Shown one piece after another: positions 24,744-34,765 of a stretch of DNA of 64,000 nt; position 1 is the stretch's first letter, and each line of letters begins with the position of its first letter. The notes under the pieces are model-generated. The model saw only the letters and a program-made list of their open reading frames with translations, did no database searches and was not told where the DNA came from. The stretch covers positions 37,951-101,950 of the forward strand of contig CANQPB010000004.1 of NCBI GenBank assembly GCA_947625615.1. The letters run 5' to 3'. The stretch comes from an uncultured Clostridia bacterium. GTDB taxonomy: Bacteria > Bacillota > Clostridia > Oscillospirales > Ruminococcaceae. The translations under genes and the position numbers were made by a program.

Positions 24744-25338
24744 GGTAAAGTCCCTTTCTTTCGATATATTCGGCTACTGCCGCCGGAACAAGGCTGTCTA
24801 TGAGCTTGTTTTCCGAAAGCCTTCGGCGGATATCCGTAGAGGAGCAGACAAGCGGCGTGCATTCCGTCAAAAGACACCGCCCGCCGGAATTCTCTATACG
24901 CGATTTTGCCTCGGATATCCTCTTGCGGTCGGCTTCGTCGCGGCAGTTGCAGACTATTGTAGCAAGCTCGGCAATTCTTTCGGAGCAGTACCATTTGTGA
25001 AAGGATATGAACATATCGCTCCCCATGGCAAGGTAAAGCTCATCTTCGGGATTGATCTTGTGAAAATGTTCAAGCGTGTATACGGTGTAGCTCTTTCCGC
25101 CCTTTAAGATCTCGAAATCGCTCACCTCAACCCCCGGGCGGCCAAAAACCGCAAGGCGGCACATTTCAAGGCGGTCTGAATCGCTCATCAGCTCTTCCGA
25201 CTGCTTATGCGGCGGAATATGCGCGGGGACGACGATCAGCCTGTCAGGGCTTACCGTCAGGATAACCTCGTCCATAAGTTTAAGATGCCCCAAATGAAAG
25301 GGATTAAACGTCCCGCCGAAGATTACTGTTTTATTCAT
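24736..25338 (-). CDS. nadD: Nicotinate-nucleotide adenylyltransferase
   Basis: 200 residues. Nucleotidyltransferase motifs GGTFNPFHLGHLKLMDE (about 8-24, containing HxGH) and SSTDIRRRLSENK (ISSTxxR, about 165). It makes deamido-NAD from nicotinate mononucleotide and ATP. Overlaps yhbY and yqeK, so translation is probably coupled. Confidence 0.97.
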   Translation of the reverse strand: MNKTVIFGGTFNPFHLGHLKLMDEVILTVSPDRLIVVPAHIPPHKQSEELMSDSDRLEMCRLAVFGRPGVEVSDFEILKGGKSYTVYTLEHFHKINPEDELYLAMGSDMFISFHKWYCSERIAELATIVCNCRDEADRKRISEAKSRIENSGGRCLLTECTPLVCSSTDIRRRLSENKLIDSLVPAAVAEYIERKGLYRD

Positions 25339-25628
25339 AGATTTTGGCTGACCGACGGCTTTTCGGGATTTTTCCTGAAAAGCACCGCCTTTGAGCCTAT
25401 TACGGTAACCACCTCGGAATCAGTCATTTCGGCAAGCTGCTCGGCGGCCTCGCGGGCTGTGATCAGCGAATTTTCAAGCACCTTTACCTTTACGATCTCG
25501 TGGGCGGTAAGATATTTATCCACGCCCTCGGCCTGTTCCTTTGAAACGCCGCCCTTGCCGACCTGAAACGCCGGTTCAAGCTTTGAGGCCACGGATTTAA
25601 GATAGGCTCTTTGCTTTGAATTAAGCAT
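25335..25628 (-). CDS. yhbY: YhbY-type CRM-domain RNA-binding protein
   Basis: 97 residues, one CRM domain, with the start LNSKQRAYLKSVASKLEP, the central FQVGKGGVSKE loop (GxxG) and later VVTVIGSKAVLFRK. It binds 50S precursors in ribosome assembly. Overlaps rdgB upstream by 8 nt and nadD downstream by 4 nt. Confidence 0.95.
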   Translation of the reverse strand: MLNSKQRAYLKSVASKLEPAFQVGKGGVSKEQAEGVDKYLTAHEIVKVKVLENSLITAREAAEQLAEMTDSEVVTVIGSKAVLFRKNPEKPSVSQNL

Positions 25629-26223
25629 CGTTTTCCTCCGATTCGGTATTTTTTATATGTTCTGCCAGCAGCCGCAGAGCCTTTCCGCGATGGCTGACTG
25701 CGTTTTTCTCGTCAGGCGTCATTTCGGCCGAGCTGATATCTCCCACCATGAATATGGGGTCGTATCCGAAGCCGTTTCGGCCAACTTCGCGATATCCTAT
25801 CCTGCCCTCAAAACGGCCGAGGAAATGAAATTCCCCGCCATTTTCGTCGATATAGGTTATCGCGCAGACAAACCGCGCGGTTCGCTTTTCGTCAGGCACG
25901 CCCGAAAGCTTTGAGATTACGAGGTCGTTATGCGCTTTATCGTCGCGGGTGCCTCCGTAGCGGGCGGAATAAACCCCGGGCTCGCCGCCTAAGGCGTCAA
26001 CTTCAAGGCCGCTGTCGTCGGCAATAACAGGGCACCCGGCAAGCTTATATATCTCCCTCGCCTTAATTGCGGAATTTTCCTCAAAGGTTGTGCCGGTCTC
26101 CTCGGGCTCCAAATCAATTCCCGCCTCATGCTGGGATATCACCTCGCAGCCGAGCGGGCCGAGAATCTCCCAGAATTCGCGGAGCTTATGAGGATTCGAG
26201 CTTGCAAGGATCATCTTTTTCAT
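25621..26223 (-). CDS. rdgB: XTP/dITP diphosphatase (RdgB/HAM1)
   Basis: 200 residues. Signatures: ASSNPHKLREFWEIL (about 7-21), VIADDSGLEVDALGGEPGVY (about 68-87), GYDPIFMV and SHRGKALRLL. It hydrolyses non-canonical purine triphosphates to keep them out of DNA and RNA. Overlaps the ftsY stop by 4 nt. Confidence 0.97.
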   Translation of the reverse strand: MKKMILASSNPHKLREFWEILGPLGCEVISQHEAGIDLEPEETGTTFEENSAIKAREIYKLAGCPVIADDSGLEVDALGGEPGVYSARYGGTRDDKAHNDLVISKLSGVPDEKRTARFVCAITYIDENGGEFHFLGRFEGRIGYREVGRNGFGYDPIFMVGDISSAEMTPDEKNAVSHRGKALRLLAEHIKNTESEENDA

Positions 26224-27137
26224 TGGTCTTCCTCCGTATCAAAGAGAGCCTCTACAAAGTCGCGGGCGACAAAGGGCTGAAGATCGTCTATCTTCTCGCC
26301 GACCGAGACAAGCTTTACCGGCACCTTAAGCTCGTTGGCTATGGAAATGACTATTCCGCCCTTGGCCGAGCTGTCGAGCTTGGTAAGGATTATCCCCGTG
26401 ATGTCGGCGGCATCGTTAAAGGCTCTGGCCTGATTTACGGCGTTCTGCCCGGTGGTGGCGTCGAGCGCAATTAACACCTCAAGCGCGCAGCCCTCGGCCT
26501 TCTGGTGAACTATCCTCGATATCTTGGCAAGCTCGTTCATGAGATTTTGCTTGTTGTGAAGTCTTCCCGCCGTGTCGATGATCACAACGTCCGCCTTTCT
26601 CGCCTTGGCGGCGTCAAGCGCGTCGTAGACGACGGCTGCGGGGTCTGAGCCCTCGTTGTGCTTGATAATTTCCACGCCGGCTCTATCCGTCCAGACGTTA
26701 AGCTGATCTATAGCAGCCGCGCGGAAGGTGTCCGCCGCCGCGACTATGACCCGCTTGCCCTCCTCCTTAAGCTGGTGAGAAAGCTTTCCGATGGCGGTTG
26801 TCTTGCCAACGCCGTTTACGCCGATGACAAGTATTACCGAAGGCACCGTGGACAGATCGAGCGGGCTGTCCTCGCCGAGCATCTCGCCTATCATTTCCTT
26901 TAACACGTTTCTGACGTCGGCGGTTTCGGTGAGCTTTTGCTCCTTTACTCGCCTGCGAAGCCCCTCGACGATGTCGGAAGAGGTCTTCGCGCCGATGTCT
27001 GCAAGAATAAGCGTCTCCTCAAGCTCGTCGTAAAAATCGTCGTTTATCTCAGACGAGGAAAACAGCGCTCCGAGCCCGCCGAACAGGCTTTCCTTGGTCT
27101 TTTTAAGACCCTGCTTAAGCTTTTCAAAAAATCCCAT
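26220..27137 (-). CDS. ftsY: Signal recognition particle receptor FtsY
   Basis: 305 residues, N and G domains without a long acidic A domain. GTPase motifs: GVNGVGKTTAIGKL (G1, about 108), DTFRAAAIDQL, DTAGR (G3) and TKLDSSAKGG (G4). It receives SRP-bound nascent chains at the membrane. It follows smc by 17 nt, the classical smc-ftsY pair. Confidence 0.97.
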   Translation of the reverse strand: MGFFEKLKQGLKKTKESLFGGLGALFSSSEINDDFYDELEETLILADIGAKTSSDIVEGLRRRVKEQKLTETADVRNVLKEMIGEMLGEDSPLDLSTVPSVILVIGVNGVGKTTAIGKLSHQLKEEGKRVIVAAADTFRAAAIDQLNVWTDRAGVEIIKHNEGSDPAAVVYDALDAAKARKADVVIIDTAGRLHNKQNLMNELAKISRIVHQKAEGCALEVLIALDATTGQNAVNQARAFNDAADITGIILTKLDSSAKGGIVISIANELKVPVKLVSVGEKIDDLQPFVARDFVEALFDTEEDQ

Positions 27138-27154
27138 AAATGGTCTCCTTACAA

Positions 27155-30100
27155 TTAGTTACTTATATCCGACGAAACCTCGCTGATATCCATTCTCAAA
27201 AGCTTCGAGACGCCCTTTTCCTGCATGGTAACGCCGTAAAGGATATCCGCTTCCTCCATGGTTCCGCGGCGGTGGGTAATGAGAATAAACTGGGTGGTGT
27301 CGGTGAAATTTCTGAGATACTGCGCGTAACGGGTGACGTTTACGTCGTCGAGCGCGGCTTCTATCTCGTCAAGAATGCAAAAAGGCGACGGCCGAAGCTT
27401 GAGTATCGCAAAATAGATCGCTATAGCGACAAACGCCTGTTCGCCGCCGGAGAGCAGCGAGAGATTTTTTATCACCTTTCCGGGAGGGGCGACATTTATT
27501 TCTATTCCCGATTCAAGGACGTTGTCCGGGTCGGTGAGGGTGAGTTCTCCCCTGCCGCCGCCGAACAGCTCGACAAAGGTGGTCTTGAAGTTCTCGTTTA
27601 TCTTGTTGAAGTTTTCGGTGAAGATCTCCTTCATGCTCTTTGTCAGGCCGGCGATGAGCTTTTCAAGCTCTTCTTTTGACTGCGTTACGTCGCCGAGCTG
27701 CTCCGAAAGGAATTTATACCTCTCCGAGACCTCGCGGTATTCGTCAATGGCGTCGGTATTCACCGAGCCAAGGGCGCGTATCTTGTTCTTTATCTCGTTG
27801 AGCCTCTTCTGGGCGTCGGCGATGTCCTCGATCTCCTCGGCCTGCTCGGCCGCCTCGGCGACGGTGAGCGAATAGGATTCCCAGAGCTGGTTTATCATGC
27901 CGTCGCATTCTTTTTGAATGTTGTCGCGACGCTCGGTTATGCGGGATATCTCCGCCGAAACGCTTTCCTTTTCGTTTGATTTTGAGCGCTGCAGATCGTG
28001 AAGTATCTGCTCCCGCCTTTCATATTCAAGGCCGTTGGAGGTTTCCTCTTTGATCCTGAGGTTAAGCTTTTCAACCGACGCCTTGGCCTCCTCGGCCTCG
28101 CGGCGGCGCTCCTCAAGGCTGAGCTTTTCGTTTTCGATAGCCCCGTTGAGCTCTTTTATCTTCAGATCAAACTTTTCGGCCTCCGCCTCGGAATTTTCGA
28201 TGCTCTTCTCGATCTCCGAAATGCTTTCAAGGGCGGATTCCCTATCCTTGTCAAGCTTGGCAAGCTCTAAGCGGCGTTCTGAGATAAGCGCCGAAATATT
28301 CGCGCGCTCCTCCCTTGCTTCGCCGCTCTTTTCCTGGGTTTTTGCAAGCTCGGCTTCAAGCTGAGATATCTCAAGCTCGCAGTCCGAAAGCTCCATAAGG
28401 CTTTTTTTCCGAAGCTCGTTTGCTGCGGAAATTTTCGCTTTGTTCTCCTCTTTTGCCTTTTCAAGTTCGGAGATTCTCAAGGTATACTGCTCGGAAAGCT
28501 GGACTATACGCTTCTTTTCTCCCTCAAGGCGAACCTTTTCGGTTTCGGCGCGGGAGATGATGTCCCTCTCGGCGTCAAGATCGAAGCCGAGCTTTTCGAC
28601 CTCTGCGGTAATAGCGGCGAGCCTTTGTTTTTTGGCCTCGTGCCCCGCGGAGAGCTTTTCAAGCTGCGCCGAGACGGATTTTATCTCGTTTTTGCGGGAC
28701 AGAACGCCGGTCGAGCGTTGCGAGCTTCCCCCGGTGAAGGAGCCGCCCGCGTTGATGACCTGCCCGTCGAGGGTGATAATCCTGAATTTATAGCCGTATT
28801 TTTTCGCGATGTTCGTGGCGAGATCGAGATTTTCGGTGATGACGATTCTGCCGAGCAGCGAGCTTACTATCCCGCCGTATTCCGGCTCGAAGCTGACAAG
28901 CTCGCTTGCAAGGGCTATATAACCCTCCTGCATGTCGAGATTCTTTTCCGTAAGGGTATTCCCCTTTACAGATGTCACCGGCAGGAAGGTGGCACGGCCG
29001 CCGTTGGTCTCCTTAAGTATTCTTATGCCCCGCTTGGCGGTCTCCTCGCTGTCTACGACGATGTTTTGCAGCGCAGCGCCGAGGGCGGTCTCAATGGCAA
29101 GGCTGTATTTCGGCTCCACCGAAATGAGCTGCGCAACGGTGCCCCTGACGCCCCTCAGCTGCCCCGAGCGGCCCGCCTTTACTATCTGCCTGACGCTCCC
29201 CGAAAAGCCCTCCATCGAGTTTTCGAGGTCGTTGAGCATCTGCAGGCGCTGCCTTAAGTTTCTTATGTTCAGCTCGTCGTCGTTATATTCCTCGCTAAGG
29301 GCCTTGCGCTGCCCCTCCTTTTTGGAGAAAAGCATGTTGAAGCCGTTGAGGCGGTTTTTGTGCTCGCGGACGGTGTCCTCTGTTTCGGATATCTCCTTAA
29401 CGATATTTTTAAGCTCTTTATCAGCCTCCTCGACAGACGATTTGCCCTCGGCTATCAGGGCTTCGCCGTCGGCGACGGCCTTTGCAAGCTCGGAAACGGA
29501 GTTTTCCGAATTCGTGGCCGAAAAGCTTAGCTGCGATTTTCTGATGTAAAGCTTGTTGAGGTTTTCGCTCGTCCCCGCAAGAGAGCGTTCGGCGGCGTCG
29601 GCCTCGGTGTCCGTCTCGGCGAGCTTCTTTTCAAGCTCCGCGATCTCTGCCTCGGCACCCCGTTTGGATTGCACCAATTCCTCTATAAAACGGCGCTTTT
29701 CTTCGATGCGTTCCCTGTGCTGCGCTTCGCCGGCGGAAAGATCCGCCTTGCGCTTTTCGGTTTCGGCTATCTGTTCGTTGAAGTGAAGTATATTGTTGTT
29801 ATATACGGCTATGTCGGCCGCAGCGGTCGCGCTTTCGGTCTCAAGCTGAGAGATCTTGTCGCGGTATTCCTCGGCGGCGGCGGTGCACTGGCGGCGCTTT
29901 GCCGTGAGATCCGCAATTTCGCCGTCGCACTTTGAAATTTCGTTGTCAAGGTGTTCATATTCCGCGTTTGCGGCCAGAAGTTTGTCCTCGAGGCCGTCAA
30001 GGTTTCCGCGGAGCTCGCCGAGCCTGTGCGTCCATACGGCGATCTCAAGGGCGCGCCTTGAATCTGCAAGGACGAGATATTTTTTTGCTTTTTCGGACTG

Positions 30101-30721
30101 CACCCTTAAAGGCTCCACACGGCCCTCAAGTTCGGAAATTATATCCTTTAGGCGGAGGATATTTTCCTCGGCGCTTGCGAGACGCCTTTCGGATTCCGCC
30201 TTTTTATAGCGGAATTTCGAGATTCCGGCGGCCTCCTCGAAGATCTCGCGGCGCTCGCCCGATTTGCTGCCGACGATGTCGGCAACCCTGCCCTGCCCGA
30301 TTATCGAATAGCCGTCGCGGCCAAGGCCGGTGTCCATGAAAAGCTCGACGATATCCTTTAATCTGACGGGATTTCCGTTGATGAGATATTCGCTGTCGCC
30401 GTTGCGGTAGAGCTTTCGCGTGACGCTGACGGCGTCGGCGTCGACGTTTAGAACGCGGTCGTCGTTGACGATGTTCAGGGTGACCGAGGCGAACCCGACG
30501 GCCTTTCTCTGCTGGGTGCCGCCGAAAATGACGTCTTCCATTCTGCCGCCGCGAAGCGTCTTGGAGGACTGCTCTCCCAAAACCCAGCGCACCGCGTCGC
30601 CTATATTTGATTTTCCGCTTCCGTTAGGCCCCACGACCGCCGTAAGACCCTTGCCGAATTCAAGGGTCACCTTGTCCGGGAAGGATTTGAAGCCGTGAAG
30701 CTCGAGAGATTTAAGGTACAC
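27155..30721 (-). CDS. smc: Chromosome segregation protein SMC
   Basis: 1188 residues, full length. Walker A GPNGSGKSNIGDAVRWVLGE (about 32-51) and two long coiled coils (about 170-500 and 680-1020) around a hinge (about 505-670, RGVRGTVAQLISVEPKYSLA). The ABC signature is LLSGGEQAFVAIAI (about 1093) and Walker B FCILDEIEAALDD. With ScpA and ScpB, not in the window, it compacts and segregates the chromosome. Confidence 0.98.
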   Translation of the reverse strand: MYLKSLELHGFKSFPDKVTLEFGKGLTAVVGPNGSGKSNIGDAVRWVLGEQSSKTLRGGRMEDVIFGGTQQRKAVGFASVTLNIVNDDRVLNVDADAVSVTRKLYRNGDSEYLINGNPVRLKDIVELFMDTGLGRDGYSIIGQGRVADIVGSKSGERREIFEEAAGISKFRYKKAESERRLASAEENILRLKDIISELEGRVEPLRVQSEKAKKYLVLADSRRALEIAVWTHRLGELRGNLDGLEDKLLAANAEYEHLDNEISKCDGEIADLTAKRRQCTAAAEEYRDKISQLETESATAAADIAVYNNNILHFNEQIAETEKRKADLSAGEAQHRERIEEKRRFIEELVQSKRGAEAEIAELEKKLAETDTEADAAERSLAGTSENLNKLYIRKSQLSFSATNSENSVSELAKAVADGEALIAEGKSSVEEADKELKNIVKEISETEDTVREHKNRLNGFNMLFSKKEGQRKALSEEYNDDELNIRNLRQRLQMLNDLENSMEGFSGSVRQIVKAGRSGQLRGVRGTVAQLISVEPKYSLAIETALGAALQNIVVDSEETAKRGIRILKETNGGRATFLPVTSVKGNTLTEKNLDMQEGYIALASELVSFEPEYGGIVSSLLGRIVITENLDLATNIAKKYGYKFRIITLDGQVINAGGSFTGGSSQRSTGVLSRKNEIKSVSAQLEKLSAGHEAKKQRLAAITAEVEKLGFDLDAERDIISRAETEKVRLEGEKKRIVQLSEQYTLRISELEKAKEENKAKISAANELRKKSLMELSDCELEISQLEAELAKTQEKSGEAREERANISALISERRLELAKLDKDRESALESISEIEKSIENSEAEAEKFDLKIKELNGAIENEKLSLEERRREAEEAKASVEKLNLRIKEETSNGLEYERREQILHDLQRSKSNEKESVSAEISRITERRDNIQKECDGMINQLWESYSLTVAEAAEQAEEIEDIADAQKRLNEIKNKIRALGSVNTDAIDEYREVSERYKFLSEQLGDVTQSKEELEKLIAGLTKSMKEIFTENFNKINENFKTTFVELFGGGRGELTLTDPDNVLESGIEINVAPPGKVIKNLSLLSGGEQAFVAIAIYFAILKLRPSPFCILDEIEAALDDVNVTRYAQYLRNFTDTTQFILITHRRGTMEEADILYGVTMQEKGVSKLLRMDISEVSSDISN

Positions 30722-30738
30722 TTTTGACCTCCGTCAGT

Positions 30739-31728
30739 TTAATTTTTGTCCGTTCTGATTATATATTCACGCTGTTCAGGGGCGGGCGCCACAGAAACGC
30801 TCACACCCTTTTTGCCGAAATAGCTTATGTTTTCTCTTTTTTGACCGAGCGCCTTTGAAAGATTCCTTTTGGGCACTGTAAAGGCAGCTGACTTGTCAGC
30901 ACCTATGAGCTCCTCCATATTATCGCGGTAGCGCCTTGATTCGCAGAGCTCACGAAATGCGGGGTGATAAAGCCCGCCGAGCATGTCAGATTCGACCTCC
31001 TGCGAGGAATGAAGACCCAGCTTGATAACGCTTATGCCGGCGTTTTCAAACATGTCGAGCATTTTTGAGCACAGAGAAACCGCGGTTTCCATGCTGTAAG
31101 GGAGATATTCCCCCGAAAGAAACAGCTCGCCGAGGCGGGTGCCCTTTAAAATAACGGTGGGATATATCCTCGCCTCCTGCGGGGCAAGGGAAATAAGCTG
31201 CTCGGCGGTGTATAGATCTTTCTCTGGGGTGGACTTATAAAGCCCCACCATCATTTGCAGACCGAGTGTAAAGCCGAATTGCTTTACAAGCCTTGCAGCT
31301 CTCTCGACGTCTGCCGCCGTATGCCCACGCTCGTTTGCCAAAAGGACATCGTCGCACATAGACTGCGCGCCGAGCTCTATTGAGGTGACGCCGTAAGATT
31401 TAAGATTAGCCAGAATTTTTTCGTCTATGGCGTCGGGGCGGGTGGAGAGGCGGATCCCCCTGAAGCCGGCGCCGACATAAGGCTTTGCGGCTTCAAGAAG
31501 CTCGGTCATATAGTTTTCCGGGATAGCGGTGAAGCTCCCGCCGAAAAAGGCGATCTCGGTGTTTTCGGGCGAGGCTCCGCATTCAAGCGCCCGCTCGGCG
31601 GCGCGTCTGACGTCGTCGGCATGGGGCAGGTTCACCGAGCCGGTGATGGTTTTCTGGTCGCAGAAGCTGCATCTGTGAGGGCAGCCGAGGTGAGGCACGA
31701 ATATCGCGACGGCGGCACGCTTGCTCAT
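30739..31728 (-). CDS. Elp3-like radical SAM protein
   Basis: 329 residues. The [4Fe-4S] cluster motif is GCPHRCSFCDQ (CxxxCxxC, about 16-23), followed by EIAFFGGSFTAIP and STRPDAID. The catalytic core resembles the Elp3 radical SAM domain, but the acetyltransferase domain of true Elp3 is absent. Genes of this type lie beside rnc and smc in many Clostridia; the substrate is unknown, possibly tRNA. The start overlaps the rnc stop by 4 nt. Confidence 0.85.
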   Translation of the reverse strand: MSKRAAVAIFVPHLGCPHRCSFCDQKTITGSVNLPHADDVRRAAERALECGASPENTEIAFFGGSFTAIPENYMTELLEAAKPYVGAGFRGIRLSTRPDAIDEKILANLKSYGVTSIELGAQSMCDDVLLANERGHTAADVERAARLVKQFGFTLGLQMMVGLYKSTPEKDLYTAEQLISLAPQEARIYPTVILKGTRLGELFLSGEYLPYSMETAVSLCSKMLDMFENAGISVIKLGLHSSQEVESDMLGGLYHPAFRELCESRRYRDNMEELIGADKSAAFTVPKRNLSKALGQKRENISYFGKKGVSVSVAPAPEQREYIIRTDKN

Positions 31729-32417
31729 TGTTTTTTCCAGCCCATAAGCCTGAGGGCTTCCCGGGCGGCAAGCTGCTCGGCGGATTTTTTGGAATGCGCG
31801 GTGCCCTCGCCGATGATGTTTGAATTGAGCATCACCCTGACGGTGAAGCTTTTGTTGTGATCTGGGCCCGATTCGCTGACAAGGCGGTATTCCACCCTCT
31901 CCTCGGGATTTCTCTGGATTATCTCCTGCAAAATGGTCTTGTAGTCGTCGTAAGCCTCTGCGGCCGCACCGAGAACATCAGAGGGCAGAAAGCGCATTAT
32001 GTGGCGCTTTGCGGCCTCCATTCCCCCGTCGAGATATATTGCGGCTATGACGGCTTCGAAAGCGTCGGCGATTATTGAGGGGCGCTCCCGCCCGCCGGCG
32101 ATCTCCTCGCCCTTGCCGAGCATTATATAACTGCCCAAATTTATCCGGCTGCCGAAGTTATAGAGCGCCTTTTCGCAGACGAGCGTGGCGCGGGTCTTTG
32201 TAAGCTCCCCCTCGGGAATATCGGTAAAATTCTCAAAGAGATAGTCGGAAACGACTATCGACAGAACGGAATCGCCCAGAAATTCGAGGCGTTCGTTCGA
32301 GCGGTAGCGGTGCTTCGATTCGTTTGCAAAGGAAGAATGCGAGAGCGCCTCAAACAAAAGATCCCGGTTATTGAATTTATAGTCTATGACGTTTTCAAAT
32401 TCTTCAAGCCTGTCCAT
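31725..32417 (-). CDS. rnc: Ribonuclease III
   Basis: 230 residues. Nuclease domain with NERLEFLGDSVLSIVVSDYL (signature, about 40-59) and the second acidic cluster DAFEAVIAAIYLD (about 117). A double-stranded RNA-binding domain (about 160-228) ends GTAHSKKSAEQLAAREAL. It processes rRNA precursors and structured mRNAs. Overlaps plsX and the radical SAM gene. Confidence 0.97.
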   Translation of the reverse strand: MDRLEEFENVIDYKFNNRDLLFEALSHSSFANESKHRYRSNERLEFLGDSVLSIVVSDYLFENFTDIPEGELTKTRATLVCEKALYNFGSRINLGSYIMLGKGEEIAGGRERPSIIADAFEAVIAAIYLDGGMEAAKRHIMRFLPSDVLGAAAEAYDDYKTILQEIIQRNPEERVEYRLVSESGPDHNKSFTVRVMLNSNIIGEGTAHSKKSAEQLAAREALRLMGWKKQ

Positions 32418-33444
32418 CTTGCTGTTCGGCCTCCTCCTGCCCGTCGGTTCGGCTTTTAAGCTCGCGAATGCTTTCGGTTATGCCGCCGACGAGATCGTTT
32501 TCAGCGCATATCTTTGCCTGCCTTACGGCGTTGTAAAACGCCTTTGCGTCGGACGAGCCGTGCGCCTTAATGACCGGCTTCTGGGTGCCCAAAAGCGGCG
32601 CCCCGCCGTGTTCGGTATAGTCGGTTTTCTTTCTGAAGTCCTTTATTTTTTTCATGAGGAGCAGCGCGCCTATCTTCGAGCCGACGCCGTAGGAGAACAT
32701 CTCTTTGAGATTTGCCGAGAAAAATTTTCCCATGCCCTCGACGGTTTTCAGAATGAGGTTCCCGGTAAAACCGTCGGCGACAGCGACGTCGGCGGCGCCG
32801 GTCGGGATATCCCGCCCTTCAATGTTGCCGACAAAGTTTATCGGCGCGTCGCTTAAAAGCTTATAAGCCTCGATTTCAAGGTCTCTGCCCTTTGAGGGCT
32901 CGGCGCCTATGTTTGCAAGCCCTACGCGGGGCTCGGAAATGTTCATGAAGCGGGACATATAGGCGGAGCCCATTATGCCGAACTGGCAGAGCATTTCGGG
33001 GCGGCAATCGGAATTGGCGCCGCTGTCGAGCAAGAGGCAGTTTCCCTTGAGCGTGGGGATAAGGGTGGCGAGCGCGGTGCGCTTAACGCCCTTTATGCGT
33101 TTTACGATAAATGTTGCGCCGACGACAAGCGCGCCGGTGGAGCCTGCGGACAAGAACGCGTCCCCCTCGCCGTCTGCGAGCAGCTTAAGGCCGACCGCCA
33201 TAGAGGTGTCGGAGCATTCCTTTAATATTTTTGTCGGCTCGGTGCATACGTCCATAACGGCCTCCGCATGCCTTAAAGTAAGGCAGGAGATGTCGACGCC
33301 GTTTGTTTGGGCGCACTCGCGGATAGCGCTTTCATTTCCGACGACGGTGATATCCACGCCAAGCTCGCCGACTGCGCGTACGCAGCCCTTAAGCACCTCG
33401 AGCGGGGCGTTGTCGCCGCCGAAGCCGTCAACGATTATTCTCAT
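32404..33444 (-). CDS. plsX: Phosphate acyltransferase PlsX
   Basis: 346 residues. Starts MRIIVDGFGGDNAPLEVLKG and contains FLSAGSTGALVVGATFIVKR and VDGFTGNLILKTVEG, typical of PlsX. It converts acyl-ACP to acyl-phosphate for phospholipid synthesis. The fab genes and acpP that separate plsX from rnc in Bacillus are absent; here the two genes overlap by 14 nt. Confidence 0.97.
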   Translation of the reverse strand: MRIIVDGFGGDNAPLEVLKGCVRAVGELGVDITVVGNESAIRECAQTNGVDISCLTLRHAEAVMDVCTEPTKILKECSDTSMAVGLKLLADGEGDAFLSAGSTGALVVGATFIVKRIKGVKRTALATLIPTLKGNCLLLDSGANSDCRPEMLCQFGIMGSAYMSRFMNISEPRVGLANIGAEPSKGRDLEIEAYKLLSDAPINFVGNIEGRDIPTGAADVAVADGFTGNLILKTVEGMGKFFSANLKEMFSYGVGSKIGALLLMKKIKDFRKKTDYTEHGGAPLLGTQKPVIKAHGSSDAKAFYNAVRQAKICAENDLVGGITESIRELKSRTDGQEEAEQQDGQA

Positions 33445-34765
33445 AATATCTGCCTCCTATAGCGTTTTCAAGAGCCTTAAGCGAGCGCTCGGCAAGCGCC
33501 GCGTATTTTTCCTGTTTGCCTTTTATTTTTTCGGGGAGCACCGGCAGGATTCCCATATTAGAGCCCATAGGCTGGAAGCCCGAGGGCGAGCCGGTCTCGA
33601 CATATTCGCTCAGCGCGCCGAGCATGGTCTCTTTTGGAAGTGTTATCTCGGGAAGACCCTTTAAGCTTCGCGCAAGACCCAGCGCGGCGTAAATTCCGCT
33701 TGCGGCCGATTCTATATATCCCTCCACGCCGGTCATCTGGCCGGCAAAGAGGATTTTCGGATTCTTTTTAAGCCTGAAATGGCGGTCAAGAATCGCCGGG
33801 GAATTGAGATAGGTGTTTCTGTGCATTACGCCGTACCGTACAAACTCGGCGTTTTCAAGCCCGGGTATCATTGAGAACACCCTTTTTTGCTCGCCGAATT
33901 TGAGATTTGTCTGAAATCCCACCAAATTGTAAAGCGTTCCGGCAGTGTTTTCAAGCCTTAGCTGCACGACCGCATAGGGTCTGCGGCCGGTTTTTGGATC
34001 GGTAAGGCCGACCGGCTTCATCGGGCCGAAGCGCATGCAGTCAACTCCCCTCTTGGCAAGAGCTTCTATAGGCATGCAGCCCTCGTAGACCTTATACCCC
34101 GCTGCGGATCCGTCCGTCTCGAATTCGTGGAGCGGTGCGGTCTCGGCGTTTATAAGCTCGTTATAAAAGCTTAGATATTCGTCCTTATCCATGGGGCAGT
34201 TAAGGTAGTCCTCGCCGCCGCGGGAATATCTTGAAGCGCCGAAGACCTTTTCGCGGTCAAGGCTCTCCTCGGTGACTATCGGCGCAGCCGCGTCGTGAAA
34301 ATAGAGATACCCCTCGCCGACAAGCCTGCGAATGCTCTCCGAAAGCGCGTCGGAGGTGAGCGGCCCGGTGGCGATTATGACATTTCCTTCGGGGATATCT
34401 GTGACTTCCCCCTCGCACACCTTTATAAGCGGGTGGGAGCGGATTTTTTCGGTGATATAGTCGGAGAAAATCTCGCGGTTGACGGCAAGCGCGCCGCCCG
34501 CCGGAACCCTTGAATGCTCGGCGGCCTCCATTGATATAGAGCCGAGCCGCCGCATCTCCTCTTTTAAAAGACCTGCGGCCGATTCCACCCTTTCCGCTTT
34601 GAGGGAATTCGAGCAGACGAGCTCGGAAAATCCGGGATATTTATGCGCGGGGGTGTATTTTTGAGGCTTCATCTCCCAAAGCTCAACCAAAATGCCCTGG
34701 TTGGCAAGATGCCACGCCGCCTCGCAGCCTGCAAGGCCCGCGCCGATGACCTTTACCGCGGTCAC
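33428..34765 (-). CDS. trmFO: tRNA (uracil-54-C5)-methyltransferase TrmFO
   Basis: 445 residues. FAD-binding GAGLAGCEAAWHLANQG (about 7-23), then WEMKPQKYTPAHK and FSELVCSNSLKAE, and the C-terminal LFAGQMTGVEGYIESAASG. It uses methylenetetrahydrofolate and FAD to make ribothymidine-54 in tRNA. Overlaps topA by 4 nt. Confidence 0.97.
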   Translation of the reverse strand: MTAVKVIGAGLAGCEAAWHLANQGILVELWEMKPQKYTPAHKYPGFSELVCSNSLKAERVESAAGLLKEEMRRLGSISMEAAEHSRVPAGGALAVNREIFSDYITEKIRSHPLIKVCEGEVTDIPEGNVIIATGPLTSDALSESIRRLVGEGYLYFHDAAAPIVTEESLDREKVFGASRYSRGGEDYLNCPMDKDEYLSFYNELINAETAPLHEFETDGSAAGYKVYEGCMPIEALAKRGVDCMRFGPMKPVGLTDPKTGRRPYAVVQLRLENTAGTLYNLVGFQTNLKFGEQKRVFSMIPGLENAEFVRYGVMHRNTYLNSPAILDRHFRLKKNPKILFAGQMTGVEGYIESAASGIYAALGLARSLKGLPEITLPKETMLGALSEYVETGSPSGFQPMGSNMGILPVLPEKIKGKQEKYAALAERSLKALENAIGGRYYENNR

